NCBI GenBank assembly: GCA_039720395.1
Contig: CM077829.1
Span: forward strand, 25,567,842 to 25,631,841
DNA from: Liquidambar formosana
Taxonomy: Eukaryota > Streptophyta > Magnoliopsida > Saxifragales > Altingiaceae
Direction of reading: 5' to 3'
Length of the DNA: 64,000 bases
In this document: positions 44,513-56,113 of the stretch, one piece after another
Position numbering within the stretch: the first letter of the stretch is position 1
Layout of the letters: the number at the start of each line of letters is the position of its first letter
The notes under the pieces: model-generated
Seen by the model: the letters and a program-made list of their open reading frames with translations, nothing else
Told to the model about the DNA's origin: nothing
Database searches by the model: none
Program-made: the position numbers and the translations under genes

Positions 44513-44640
44513 TTCAGGGAACCATTGTTTGCAAAGAGACAGGGGAACTTGTTATATTTATTTATTTATTTTTGCTGCTGCCAGTTGGGGTTTTGAATTT
44601 GTGCAGGGGAACTTGTAACTTGGGCAAAGTTTGGTTGATT
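43718..44640 (+). repeat. Leader-like tandem repeats inside the TIR element
   Basis: A unit of about 64 bp (GTGAAGAGCTCCTCCTCTCC, then GTGGAATGCCCCCCATCCCG) occurs twice at about 43913-44041, with shorter relatives before it. Downstream the phrase CCAGTTGGGGTTTTGAA or a close variant occurs four times (near 44170, 44236, 44385 and 44583), separated by long T runs and GTGAGT sequences. Several frames stay open, but their composition is simple repeat and no protein family is recognised. Confidence 0.7.
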
Positions 44641-46322
44641 GTTAGTACTCTATCCTAATTTTAAAAATGGAAGAAGCTTTAATGCAAAAAATTTCTCTTG
44701 TGTGGATTTGGTATCACTGCAACCAAATTTCTCTTGTGTGGGTTACAATTTAGACAGCCTTGCAGCTATATCATTTAGTTTTCGTCCTTCTTTTGTGTGG
44801 ATAATGTTTATTTCTGATCTTTTTCTAGGAAATAATTCTGAAATCATGTGCAATCATTTCTCAAGATAAAGCACCATGGAAGTTGTACTTGTACATTTTT
44901 GCAGCAGTAAAACTTAGGGAAGACATCACTAAAATTTTTCAATCGGCACTAGAATAGGTTTGAGGTGTGGGTTAGTTTTGAACTTGAGATGACAATCCAA
45001 CCCCAAAAGTTTTCCCATTAAGTTCCTTGAAGTATAGCAAGAATGGGCGAGGCATGTTTGCTGATAGTTCTTTCAATATTACAATTTTTTTCTTAGGAAA
45101 ATTTTTGTCGAGGATTTCATATTTATGTGACTGATCCTTCTGTCTTTTTTACGTAGGCCTAAGAAAATTAGCAGACTTGAAAGTCAAAAGAGATCCAAAC
45201 AGTTGTCTATTCATTAGCTACAAATAATCACATTGCCTACCCAGGTTTCCAATCACACCACATGGTAAAGCATAGTGAAAATTTAGTCTTCTGCTTCTCT
45301 TGCTGCTGCAATTTTGCACCCGTTCACCTTCTAGTTTGCTAATTTAATATGCTGGACAACTCTTGGTCTCTTAGACGATTGATTTAGACAACAATCAGTA
45401 GTGATTTTGTTTGCTAAGAAATTTATGTCATCTCTTGGATTGCTAGAGTTCTTGGAGGTAAGGTCAATAGGAGAGTTGTTAGTCGTGTAATTTTGGTTTG
45501 GAGAGTTGATCTGCTTTGTTCCAGGTAACGTATCTGGAGTTGATTAATAATTCTGTTGAGATGCTTCATTTGGTGCGATTCCTTAGCTCACCAAATTATA
45601 GCCTTTTTTTGCTTTGCTTCAACCTCAATGGGTGTGTCCTTGTATTGCACTGCTTTTGTTTCGTGTTGCATGTATTTGTCTATTTTGGGTCTAATTCTGA
45701 TGGTTTTTCTGGGTTGTGTTGCGATTTAAACGAATTTGGTGTTTTAACGGGCTTGGAGATTTTGGAGTTGAGTTGGGGATTCAAAGTGTTGGTTATTGGA
45801 GCTGGGTTATTGCATTTTTTTTATTTCGTGATTTTTTTTTTCTCCTAGGATATGTTGTTTTCATTCTATGAGTTTTATGCGTCCTCTGTTTTTTTTTTTT
45901 TTTTCCTTAGGGTATGTTGTGTATTTTTCTTTCTTAGAGGATATATTATATTTGCTTGTATGACTAGAGAGGTTAATATTTTAGGATTTCTAAAATTTAT
46001 GAAAATGTAGGAAAGGGGAAGAACAATTGAATTTAGTCATCTTGTGGATTTGAATCTTTGGATCGTGTTTGACATTGCTTTTGAAGTACATATTGACTCA
46101 TTTTTGTAATTACAATTTATTATTTGCCAGTCCTATTCTTGAAAGGTGATATAATGCATTTGGGTTAAAGCAGCTGATGAACTTGTTCTTCTTAAATAAT
46201 ATTATTAATTGTAGCCACTCCTCATATATATGCTTGTCTGGGTTTTAATGCAATGAACTGAGAAAATTCTGTTTCAATGCATTGATTCTTTACATTATAG
46301 CTGTTTAATCTTTATCATGCAG
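44641..46322. other. Interior of the TIR element, no gene recognised
   Basis: AT-rich sequence with short frames only. It may hold the intron or 5' part of the captured bHLH gene, but I cannot identify N-terminal bHLH exons. Confidence 0.4.
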
Positions 46323-47333
46323 TGCTTTTATGGAAATTGATGTTTCACCTGTTGGCACTGTTTGCACAGAAATGGGATGCAAAAGGAAAAGGTATATCTT
46401 ACTTTATTCAAATACTATTAAGATTTTTACAAGATCTAATGAGAACATATGATGAATAATATCTTTGAAATCAGCATCTTAGTGAACTTCTAGGCTAAGG
46501 TCACTCTTATTATCATTATTATTTCCAAATATTATGATCAAGTGCTTATGTTCCTTTTTCTTGTAAGCAACTTTCTCTTCTTTTTTTTCTCCTGCATCAT
46601 GCATGCACCATTCACACATTCATGATGACTGCATTTTGATAAATTACAGGGAACATAATGGATCTTGTAGTCGGGCAGGAACTAAAGCTTGCCGTAAGAA
46701 AATGCGGAGGGAGAAGATGAATGACAGGCATATATCTTTTTGAGTTATAATAAGTTCACCATTTTAAGCTAATAGCTAGGACAATCCCAGAGCATGTATT
46801 TTTCCTGTGATTAATATGATTTGTTATTGTCTTGTAATCGACGAAAGGTCTAATCTTTTTCTTATTTATTCCAGTTGTCTTTTATAATATCAAAATATCC
46901 ATCATTTTCCTAAATTCCTGCATTTGGTTGATCAGGTCAAACATGAAAGGGAAAGAAATTCCCTTGAAACACAAAATTAAATGTTCTCTGTGCAGCAAGC
47001 ATTTAAAATGCATGATGCATTTATGATTTAATAGCAGTACATGTACAGTCTATCAATTTTGTGAAATTGCAAATCACTTCCCCCCCCCCCCCCAATTTAT
47101 TTGGTTGAACAATTGAAATGATATTTGATGTTTTGCTGATGAGACATATTGTCTATGCTTCTTAAAGGTTCTTAGACCTCAGCTCTGTTTTGGAACCTGG
47201 GAGGGAGGCCTGCCAAAACTGACAAATCTGCTGTACTTAGTGATGCTATTCATGTTTTGAACCAGTTAAGAACTGAAGTTGAGGAACTAAAAGATAAAAA
47301 TGAAAGCTTCAAGAAGACATTAAAAGTTTGAAG
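46323..47333 (+). pseudogene. Broken bHLH transcription-factor gene (bHLH104/bHLH34 type)
   Basis: Three exon-like blocks join in phase. 46323-46391 encodes an acidic run ending KRKR. 46650-46727 encodes GSCSRAGTKACRKKMRREKM, the basic region. 47168-47333 encodes FLDLSSVLEPGR and then, in other frames, AVLSDAIHVLNQLRTEVEEL: the helix-loop-helix and start of the zipper. These match the plant clade of bHLH34, bHLH104, bHLH105/ILR3 and bHLH115, iron-deficiency regulators. Lesions are visible. A 4-bp duplication (GGGAGGGAGG at about 47204) and a 1-bp deletion near 47312 break the frame. The donor after 46727 is GC. N-terminal and most C-terminal sequence is missing. The introns are kept, so the copy came from genomic DNA and not from mRNA. 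It lies inside the large TIR element. Confidence 0.85.
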
Positions 47334-48209
47334 GTAAGTTTTATCCTAATGATAGTTGTAAGAAAAAAATGAAAACCTTTGTACATGCTTTGAAAAAGGA
47401 ATTAAATTATCCCATTATGTTAATGAAAAGTTTTATCTCGTTGGTGGGTCATATTCTGCTTTCTCGGAAGTGCTTGCATGATCTCAATATTTGCATGTGT
47501 TACAACATGAACACCATAACATTTAGGGCTTTTAGAGTGTTCTATGTTTCTAAGATCATAAACATTTAGGATGCATATTGCATTTCACTAAACTATTGAT
47601 TGAGATTAATCCTTCAAATCATCCTATATGATTGATCCAATTGGCCTAACTATATTAAGGATTCTATTTAATTTTGAGGATTTCAGAAGTTTATTGATTT
47701 GTGGTTAGCTAGGTATGTTTTTTTGCAACTTTTACTTGTAGTAGTTAGTTTTTGGTAATGTGGTTTGATTCTGTTTCTTATGATGGCTAATCTTAAATTG
47801 CCTTCATATCTCTAGTCTATGGTACAGGTTTTAGCAGGGTATGTTACTTATTGTATTAAAATCTGGAATTATTCTTGTTTATTTATTTATTTATTTTAGC
47901 GAAAGTTGTCCCATAGAACTTATCAATTTTTTACGTACACATATCCAAAATATTTACAAATTAGTTTCAAATTACTAGTGTAATTTTTGAATTAGTCCCA
48001 AAGAAATTATTATTTTAAAAAAAAAAAAAAAAAAAAAAACTAACTTCCAGGATTTCCAAAGAATCAACATCTACTCCGATCTGTTTGGGTTTCTGCTGTC
48101 GATTCAACAGCTACCTTGCTGATTACAATTATAGAAAAATAATGATAATTGTAGTCTATTTTGTTTTTATTCTTAAAGCCTCAGGGCACCAATCTTATTT
48201 AATTTTTGC

Positions 48210-48422
48210 CCTGCAGAAGACCAGAAGTCCACATTGGGAGTTCATTTGAGCATCCCAGCCAGGAGGGAGACACTGAAATCAACTTTGGAAGAAGAAGGCA
48301 TCAGCATAGGTTATGGACTGGATCTAGACAAGAGGAAGAAGCCGAGAATGAAGTCATCAATGAAGGAAGATCAAGCTAACAAATCATTGTGTCCCCAATT
48401 GATACTCAATGTACTTTGCTAG
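48210..48422 (+). pseudogene. Possible 3' exon of the bHLH remnant, unrecognised
   Basis: After an acceptor-like CCCTGCAG at about 48207-48214 the composition becomes exon-like. Two frames stay open. One gives GVHLSIPARRETLKSTLEEE and continues lysine-rich to a stop at 48420-48422. The other contains SQEGDTEINFGRRR and stops sooner. Neither matches a family I can name. It may be part of the same captured locus. Confidence 0.35.
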
Positions 48423-49182
48423 CTGCTTGCTGGGATTCAAAGTGTGGAATAAGCAATATACACTTCTACACCAATTATGATGGTCCTTCCCCAATCTGAG
48501 GATCAAATTTCTGCACTATTAATTTTGTACACTAACCCTCTTAACATTTGTATACAGAATGCCCATGGGTTAATTATACTACGTACTGTATTAGCCTTCT
48601 TTCATGTAATGTCAAGTGAGCCTTCTTTCATGTAAATGTCTAGTGGTCTTTACTCTGTTACATAATATTTGGTTCGATACTTTCATTCATTCCAAATCAT
48701 AATGAATTCTCTGTTAACCAATATTGGGTTGAAGGTACTATTTGCAAAACCTGAGATTACCAAGTGTATCTGAACAGTCATTGGCTTGTGGCAGTGCCGT
48801 TTTGCTTGATGAAGTTACTTTGCCCTTTGTATATTGTCGGATGGCAAGAGCGACTCCACTTGATAAAACGACACCAAGGCTTCGCGTTTTGACTCCCAAA
48901 AGCAACCTCAATTTTGTACATAATCCAGATGATCATTTATCAGATGGACAATTCAATCACTAAATTTACACTTGATAAAACGACACCAAGGCTTCGCGTT
49001 TTGTTTGATTTTTTGAATTAGCATAAATCTTCTTGTGGAAATGAAATCCTGACTTTTGACTAGTAATTTGGATGTAACAAACTTAAATTAAATGACTACT
49101 AACTTAACTACGAATGACTAGTAACATCTTAGTAAATGACTACTAACTTAACTACAAATGACTAGTAACTTAACAGGACAAA

Positions 49183-49427
49183 GTCGTGGTTAGCAACCAG
49201 GATTTTACTTCTAAAATTTTTTCCCACTTTTTTTAACACTTATTAAGCATCATAATCATGGTTGCTAACCACGATTTTGAAATCAAAATCGTGACTAGCA
49301 ACCACGATTTTTGCGTATTTTTATTTTATACTGATACGAGCGATAAAATGATGAATTCGTATACCCAACCTAAAATCGTGGCTGCTAACCACGATTTTAA
49401 TAAAATCGTGGTTAGCAACCACGATTT
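49183..49427. repeat. Subterminal palindromes, right arm
   Basis: Five copies of the ATCGTGGTTAGCAACCACGA motif or close variants lie near 49183, 49254, 49286, 49372 and 49402. Most are full palindromes. Together with the left-arm pair they form at least seven copies within a few hundred bases of each end of the element. Confidence 0.9.
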
Positions 49428-49599
49428 ATCACTGTCTAGGAATTAAGTTCAAAACTACACCCAAGTCAGAATAAAGATTAAAAAACCTACCTTTTAGGGA
49501 AAAGAGCCCGTTTCTTTTTCTTTTTGTTGACGTGTCAAATGGAGCATGATACTACTGGATATCCAGTAGTTTTCCTCTACTGGAGAGGATCCGTTCCCC

Positions 49600-51239
49600 T
49601 CCCGTAAAGAATCCAAGTGCGGGCCGTGTCATGAGAATGACAGCTGTATTGCACGTGATACGACGCCGTCATGGAACTGATGAAAGTATCCTGGTAGTCA
49701 GTCAGGCTCGGAGATACTGGTCTGTCCATATGGGTGAATTCTGTGTACGGGTGCAACTTGGACCTGAGCAATCATAAACCATGTGACGTCGTAACCCAAC
49801 TTGAACAGATGCCTTTTGCGTTGGTTTGTACAATTAGACAATTAGTCCTTTTTTCTTTTCTTTTTTTGTTTCATTTTTTCCCCCCCAAAAAAAAAAACTT
49901 TGGCCTTATTATAGTCATCAAACACGAATGAAAATAGTGAAAACATTGTCCACTCTACATTGATGAACATTAGGGAAACACACTACTAGTGCTTTACACC
50001 ATAAGAGGTAAGAGAGACCGAAATTGTGACATTTCACTTCTTAAAATGTAAGGGTTAAACTAATTATTCTATCCATGGGATTGGTGTGCCCAAATTGAAT
50101 ACAATTTAGACTAGCAAGTTTAAATTGCTATGAACAAGCATATATGCGTTCTCTTAATTCATTTAAGATAAAAAATACTCCATTCGTCTTGAAAAGATGG
50201 GTCATTTTTGTTATTTTTTGCATTCCAAAATATTTATCCATTTTTGAAGTTAAAACGTAATTTTTTTCAATTTTCTTGTATTACCTTTTATTGTTTTAAT
50301 AATTACTTTCAATACAAGACTATATACCAAATATTAATTATTTTTGTGGGACCGAGAAAGTATATGGACATGATACTAAAAGTACTGTGAATTTTTTCAT
50401 AGAAAAAAACAGAATTCCATCCATGATATAGGTTGGAGCTAGGCTGTGGAACAGACTGCTACAGTGTAAGATGTTAAGTTTTATGGTTCTTAGGATCTTC
50501 GGCAACATGCAAGAGCTCCGCTTAGAGCCGGCATAGCCCTGATTTCAGCATTTCCATCACCCCCTCTAATCACTGTACTTGTCACCTATCAAATTGATAT
50601 GTAGGATACACATGGGACCACGATATCTTAGAGCATATTTGGTTATGTCAACCAATCTTTCATGATATCATTCTTGTATCAATAAAATTGGACTGGCCAG
50701 GGAGCATGCAAGTAAAATATTCTATACTGTCTGGCCACCTTTGTATTGGAAGCGAAGTTAAATCTCTAGTATAATATTAACTTTTAAAAATCCCTTATGA
50801 AGCATACTTTCAGTTGTGGGGCAAAATATGAAAAAGTGGACAACAAATTAGAAGCCAAGGGCAGGTAGTCAAGGGTTCTAACAACCATCTACTAGCATTG
50901 TAGTGGAAGAAGTCAAGTAGTCAAGGGGTTCCATTCTTAGAGATGATGACGTGACGTGACGTGATGTGTAGTTGTCTTTCAATGGTTCTACTCAAATACT
51001 GAAACTATTAATCTCTAGAGGGACTAAGGTTAGGTAAAAAATTAACCAACTTAAAGGAACATTTGCAATACCTCTTTAGTGGGCCATCTAAGCTCTTTTT
51101 ATCATTAGTTATTTAACGGGTAAGAGAGCACCTATGATCATGTCCAATTAGAATTGTCACTGATTACTCCCTTCTATCTTTTTCGCTTATTGAAAAAAAA
51201 AAAAAAATAAATCCAAGGAAACAAGGGATAAGCAACAAC
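49600..51239. other. Gene-free stretch
   Basis: No gene is supported. It is AT-rich, with short frames and a short A run at about 51194-51208 next to the LINE tail. Confidence 0.45.
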
Positions 51240-51896
51240 TTGCCCACATTTAAACATAGTGACCCGATTGAAGTGATCGTGGTTGACACCGACGAATGGA
51301 ATCTTACTCAGCAGCCTGACTCCTCCTCTCCTTTAAAACAATTGCTTTATGTGGCTTGGAAGTTTTCTCATTCTTGGGTCAAACTTAATACTGATGGCAG
51401 TTTTAAAGGTAACCCAGATGATTCTGCAAGTGGTGGTCTGATTCGTGATGCTACTGGCAATTGGTTAGTGGGCTTTGGAGTTAACGTAGGTTTCAGTAAA
51501 GCTCTAGGCTCTGTTTCATGGCCTCTCCATTGCTTGAGAGAAAGGTTTTAAAAAAGTTTTGGTTGCTGTTGACTCTGAGGTTGTGGTTCACCTTTTGAGT
51601 AAAGCCACCTCGCCTCATAATCCCCACAAGGCCCTTATTGAAGCTTACAAGTCTTTGCTCAAGTGAGACTGGGTTTGCCGCGTGGAGCACAACCATAGGG
51701 AAAGCAATCAAGCTACGGATTGTATGGCTTTTTTAAGTCATGCCTTACCCCTTGGGCTCTCTGTTTTTTCTTCCGCCCCATCTTGATGTTATCTCTTTCC
51801 TTTGTCGTGATGCTAGGGGTGTCTCTACCCCTTGATTAGTCTAGTTTGTTTGGGCTTTGCCCCCAATTAACCCAACAAAAAAAAAAAAAAAAAAAC
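51240..51896 (+). mobile_element. 5'-truncated L1-type LINE tail with RNase H domain
   Basis: The plus strand encodes a decayed RNase H region of the type found at the end of plant L1-like LINEs. It has WVKLNTDGSFKGN, which holds the first catalytic aspartate, then GGLIRDATGNWL. After a frameshift come DSEVVVHLLSK and VEHNHRESNQATD. It ends with GGGCTTTGCCCCCAATTAACCC and an A run of about 18, the usual LINE 3' end. No endonuclease or reverse transcriptase precedes it. I did not find a clean target duplication. Confidence 0.85.
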
Positions 51897-52624
51897 CAAA
51901 AAACAAAAGACATGGTGACAAGACTCTCCTAAACCTATAGGACAAGGTGGGCCAAAAACCAGATGCTAAAACGTACCGACACTTCCCCAAAGAAAGTGTC
52001 TATGTCGGACACGTATAGGATACAAAACTCATTCGACATGCCTACAACATGAAACCTCCCCCTTGGATTTTTTTTTTTTTTTTACTGTCTTGCCAATAAA
52101 TAATTTTAGTAGGGTTTCTAAAAATAATACAAAAAACTCATTTTGAATAATGAAAAATGATGCTATATGATATTATCCAATTATATATACGGAGTATAAA
52201 ATATATATTTTATTAATAACGTCTCATTGTTGTGTCGTATTTTAGATTTTGAAGAATTATTATGTTAATATGTCCATGTCGTATCGTTTCCGTATCACAC
52301 GTCGATATCTGTGTTTATTAAGCTAAACCACAAGAAACTTAGAGAATCTTTAAACATATTGATATTCACATCACACTACAATCAAGAAAAAAGGAAAAAA
52401 AAAATGTCAAATGGGAACTTCTTTTTTCAAGCAGTAAAGTATAATTTCTTAATGTTTATTTTGATGTTAATATAGCCACTGCCTTTTCACCATTGCCCTT
52501 GGAGGAGTGCAAAACAAGCTGAATCAATTATTGGGTGGGTTACTGAGGTTTGGCTAATTGTGTGGTAGTATAAGCGGGAATATCTTTCATTCTAGCGTTG
52601 TAATATCAAGATTAATTGTCATCA
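51897..52624. other. Gene-free stretch
   Basis: AT-rich sequence upstream of the tRNA. Nothing recognised. Confidence 0.45.
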
Positions 52625-52708
52625 GTCAGGATGGCCGAGTGGTCTAAGGCGCCAGACTCAAGTTCTGGTCCTCGTGAGAGGGCGTGGGTTCAAATCCCAC
52701 TTCTGACA
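52625..52708 (+). tRNA. tRNA-Leu (anticodon CAA), intronless
   Basis: This 84-nt tRNA folds well. The 7-bp acceptor stem is GTCAGGA paired with TTCTGAC, followed by discriminator A. The D arm starts TGGCCGAGTGGTCTAAGGC. The anticodon stem CCAGA/TCTGG closes the loop CTCAAGT with anticodon CAA. A long variable arm (TCCTCGTGAGAGGG) marks a class II tRNA. The T arm is GTGGGTTCAAATCCCAC. The gene decodes UUG leucine codons. CCA is not encoded, as in nuclear genes. There is no intron. It is followed by non-T-rich sequence, with a TTTTTTTCC run at about 52755. Confidence 0.95.
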
Positions 52709-53971
52709 GCAGCACTTCAACAAAGTAATGACTGGAAAGGTTTCATTTCCTCCATTTTTTTCCCCTTCAAAATGAAAAAATAAATATTGGATCTCTAGAT
52801 GCATACAGTGTCGTCCTGGCTTTCTGCCATTTCCTTTTTATTTTAGGAGCTCTACTCTAAACCACCAACCTCCACTGCCCACCCCAATGGCCCAATCTAA
52901 TGCCAATGGAGTCTTGGCTTCGCAATTCTGACTGATATTTTCCCTACAAAAAACCCATATTTTCTCAAATTTTCCTTAATTTCTATTAAGGGGTGTGTGT
53001 GGGTTGTTCACCCCAATGGTTTCTTGGTATGCACACCCAGACTCTTGAGGAGCAAGTGAAACATTTAATAAGTTCTCATCAAGATCTACTCTTGAATACA
53101 AATTCAAAGCAAGAAAAAAAAGAAGACTCACAAGATATTTGAGTTTTCAAGAATTAAGACATTATTATGCACAAATAGGTTCTCTGAAAGACGAGGCTAC
53201 TTACCAGAGGACTTCACCTCCTAAGGACACCATATCGAGATTTTTCTTGGGCTTGGCAAGCTATTATTGTCATTTTGTTTGAAATTATCCAAAGAAAACC
53301 TTATTGTCAAGAAAAATGATCGTTTCACCTCCCCACGTGAAAGAGGTAGTATACCATCCAGTGGTGAGAATAGAAATGTCTTATTGTTAATAGACTCATT
53401 GAAGAAGAAAAAAAACCAAATTACTTCTAGTCTCCTAGTTGTCTAAAGTTATTCATGAACACCATTTTCAGCGAAAGGCACCAGTACTTACTTCCCTAGT
53501 AAGTATACACACTAAATTTAGCAGGCTTGCATATACTACGGTATTAGATGAAAGAAGTTTAGAAATATACTAAGAATACAAGTAGTGAAAATAAAGAAAT
53601 GCTACTTTGGGAAATTAGATTTAAGGGGAAAAAAAAAAATTTTTTTTTCACAGTGTGGGCATTGGGATTTGGGATACTGTTGATTTTCTTCTCTCTTCTT
53701 TTCTTTCCATTTTTTTCTCCTTTCATCTAATACCTTTGTCCAGTATGGAAGTATAACATACATAGCGGAATTATCTCTCAACAATACAGGACTCACACTT
53801 TAATCCTTATTACATGCAGTGGACCAATACTGCATTTTGTAGACATTGATCAATCAACTCTGCTTTAAAGAGTAAGAGCAGTAACCCCCACAAAATCAGC
53901 CAAATTCTATACTTCATTAAAACGGGATCAACCGATCACTGATCTGCATGTGAAAGTACAAACCTAGAAGA
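52709..53971. other. Intergenic stretch and protease 3' UTR
   Basis: No gene recognised. The last few hundred bases before 53972 are probably the 3' UTR of the minus-strand protease gene. Confidence 0.45.
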
Positions 53972-55326
53972 CTATTTCATCAAATCTAAGAAAACAAAAC
54001 CGTTCCAGAGGCTGTGTAGGAGCATACATGGTAATAGATTTCTAGACCGTGCAAAAACAACACCCATCACCACCCCAAGAAAAACTAGTGGTAGCATCCT
54101 CTGTACATTGAAGTGTGCTAGAGCAAAAGCAACTGAACTCACCAGGATTGAGCACCACACGGGCATATACTTTGTCAAGGAAGGGAGAAGGAAACCCCGA
54201 AAGACTATCTCCTCCCATACAGGAGCACAAACTGAAACTACCACTGCATACAGTGCCATTGCTACTGGATCCCGTGCCATGATTGACTGCTCGACACTTG
54301 AGAGAGTGACAGGTGTAGAAGGCAGGACGGGCAGTAGGCTAAGGTTGAAGACAGAGAGACGGTTGACCAGGGGAAACATGAAGCACCCCAAAGCAACATC
54401 AAACTGCCAATTCCCTCTCAGGCTAAACCTAAACCAATCTGATGGAAGAGGACGAAACCGAGACAGGCAGCGATGGAGAATTGCAATTCCAGCAAGGCCT
54501 TCAGTTACATCAGTCAGGAGACTGTACAGGGCTTGCCCTCTATAAGTTAGAGATTCCTTGCTGAAACCCATCAAGTAGGCTACAAACGGAATCATCCATG
54601 ACCCAACGAAACAGAATGTGGAAATCCAAAGGACTGTAACCTGCATCACCGTTGCTATGAGTTAAGGTGTAAGTTTCTAAAAATTGTCATAAGTATATCA
54701 TACAGTAAGGGACTAAATGTACCCAAATTCAAACAAATTCATCAAACGGAAAATTTGATTCCAATTATAACCTCAGAGTTTTAGTTTCAAGCCCTAAAGC
54801 AAATATATTTAGAGATAGACCCTCCTAAAGTCATCTCATGAATTGGATTCGAACCAATCAAGCTATTTGCCCTTTAGTAGATTGTGACTCTGATTTTTGA
54901 TGTGCTGAGTTATTTAAGTGTTCCTTGATTACATCAGGCATCAGAGTGCAACTGATTATCAAACTCAATGCAAGAAATCAAACAATCTTTTTTTTTTTTT
55001 TGATAACGAACCATCCCACAGCAGGGCCCTTTGGACCCACCCATGGAACCAAAACAATCTTACTACCCACCTACAATATACATGTCGATACTGCACCTAA
55101 ATATATAATATAAAAGAGGTTCCTATGAGATTCCAAGAAGCATTTAAAGTAAAATCCTTTTATCAATGGCCATATATCGTTTCCTAGTTCTCAAGTAGCT
55201 TAGTATGTGGTCCTGAATGTCACATCATAAAAGGAGCTAGCAAAAAACGCTTACCCGCAGTATGGTCTCTGCTGTCCATGGAACAGTCCACGGGTTCCCA
55301 ATCCCTCTAACCACTGCATCTGCAGC
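53972..55326 (-). CDS. CPBP (CAAX/ABI-type) intramembrane protease, 3' exons only
   Basis: Two coding exons in transcript order, 55326-55255 (24 codons) and 54640-53972 (222 codons plus TAG), join in phase 0 with GT-AG borders. The protein has several hydrophobic segments and the CPBP (formerly ABI) signatures: EEIVFRGF (motif 1, EExxxR), FALAHFNV (motif 2, FxxxH) and LLHSLWNGFVF (motif 4). These are glutamate-, histidine- and asparagine-based intramembrane metalloproteases. The closest plant relatives are annotated as CAAX amino-terminal protease family proteins, such as At1g14270, and are usually targeted to chloroplasts. The first visible exon begins at a splice acceptor (TGTTTCAG|GCTGC), so at least one 5' exon with the start codon and any transit peptide is missing. 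I found nothing suitable in 55327-56113. A copia element starts at 56114, so the 5' exons probably lie beyond the window. Confidence 0.9.
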
Positions 55327-56113
55327 CTGAAACATGATCAAGCCCAATAATGAACACCCTGGCATATTCTAACACTTCTGTGATGTTTTTTTACTTAACA
55401 GGTAGTACTATAAATATTCAGAATAGTGGTCAGAAGCTCACATGTGATAAGTGATAACACATCTCCCCTATCAGAAATGAGAAAACATAATACTCCGTTT
55501 GATTACTGAGATGGTGGAAACGAATTAATGGTGCACATACAACACTTGAATACACAGATTTCAAGTGATAATCTATAATCAACTAATCAGCTCTTATGAG
55601 TTTTGACTAGGATAAGCAGCAAAAATAGGATAACTAATCAATGGTCTAACAATAGGGGAGCAAATTGAAGAGAACAGTATTGATTCATATACTAATTATA
55701 ATAATCAGAGCCCAACCTTACATTAGGCATTCCACCATTTTCATAAAGAAGAAGAAGTCAGTTTAAACTTGAAGCCTAAACCTTTAAAAAAATTCCAATG
55801 TTTAACAAGAAATAATGCCAAAGAACCCTAGGGACATCATCTTATTAGTTGATACGAAATGGATATTCTGATTTCAAATATAAGTGCAATACTTGCATAT
55901 TATAGACACCCTGGCCTAAAGCACCCCAAACATTGTAAAATGTAAATTACGTAGAGATTGTTAGCATGCAGGTACTATCAATGGAACCATTTATCTATTG
56001 TGGACTTCAACCATACTGATTGTATGGCTCATGTATTGTATGGCCACCACCTTCATCAACATTACTCTAGTCTACCATGTTTGCCATCTAGATAGTTTAA
56101 GCAAGGGAGTATC
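55327..56113 (-). other. Probable intron of the protease gene, up to the copia insertion
   Basis: AT-rich sequence with no exon candidate on the minus strand. It ends at GTATC immediately before the LTR. That pentamer is the expected left target duplication of the copia element. Confidence 0.5.

Larger units (their letters stand above)
41408..49599. mobile_element. Large element with long interrupted TIRs (Pack-MULE-like)
   Basis: The outer ends are inverted repeats. Left, 41408-41502: GGGGAGTGGCTCCTCTCC, then AGAGGAAAACTACTGGAC and CACGTCAA. The right end, 49599 back to about 49500, carries the same phrases in reverse. The right arm continues as far as about 49250. The matching left continuation (GGGCTCTTTTCCCTAAAA, then the palindromes) resumes only at about 43399, because a 1.9 kb insertion interrupts the left arm. 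The original inverted repeats were therefore about 300 bp or more. Inside are leader-like tandem repeats and bHLH gene remnants. I found no transposase and no clean target duplication. Long inverted repeats plus captured gene pieces fit Mutator/Pack-MULE best, but the class is inferred. Confidence 0.72.

Noticed and set aside
43478..49427. Palindromes considered as a CRISPR array or terminators
   Set aside because: They are irregularly spaced, in two groups 6 kb apart, and match the subterminal arms of a transposon.
54108..54545. Plus-strand 145-residue open frame
   Set aside because: It is antisense to the CPBP protease exon and follows its codon structure.
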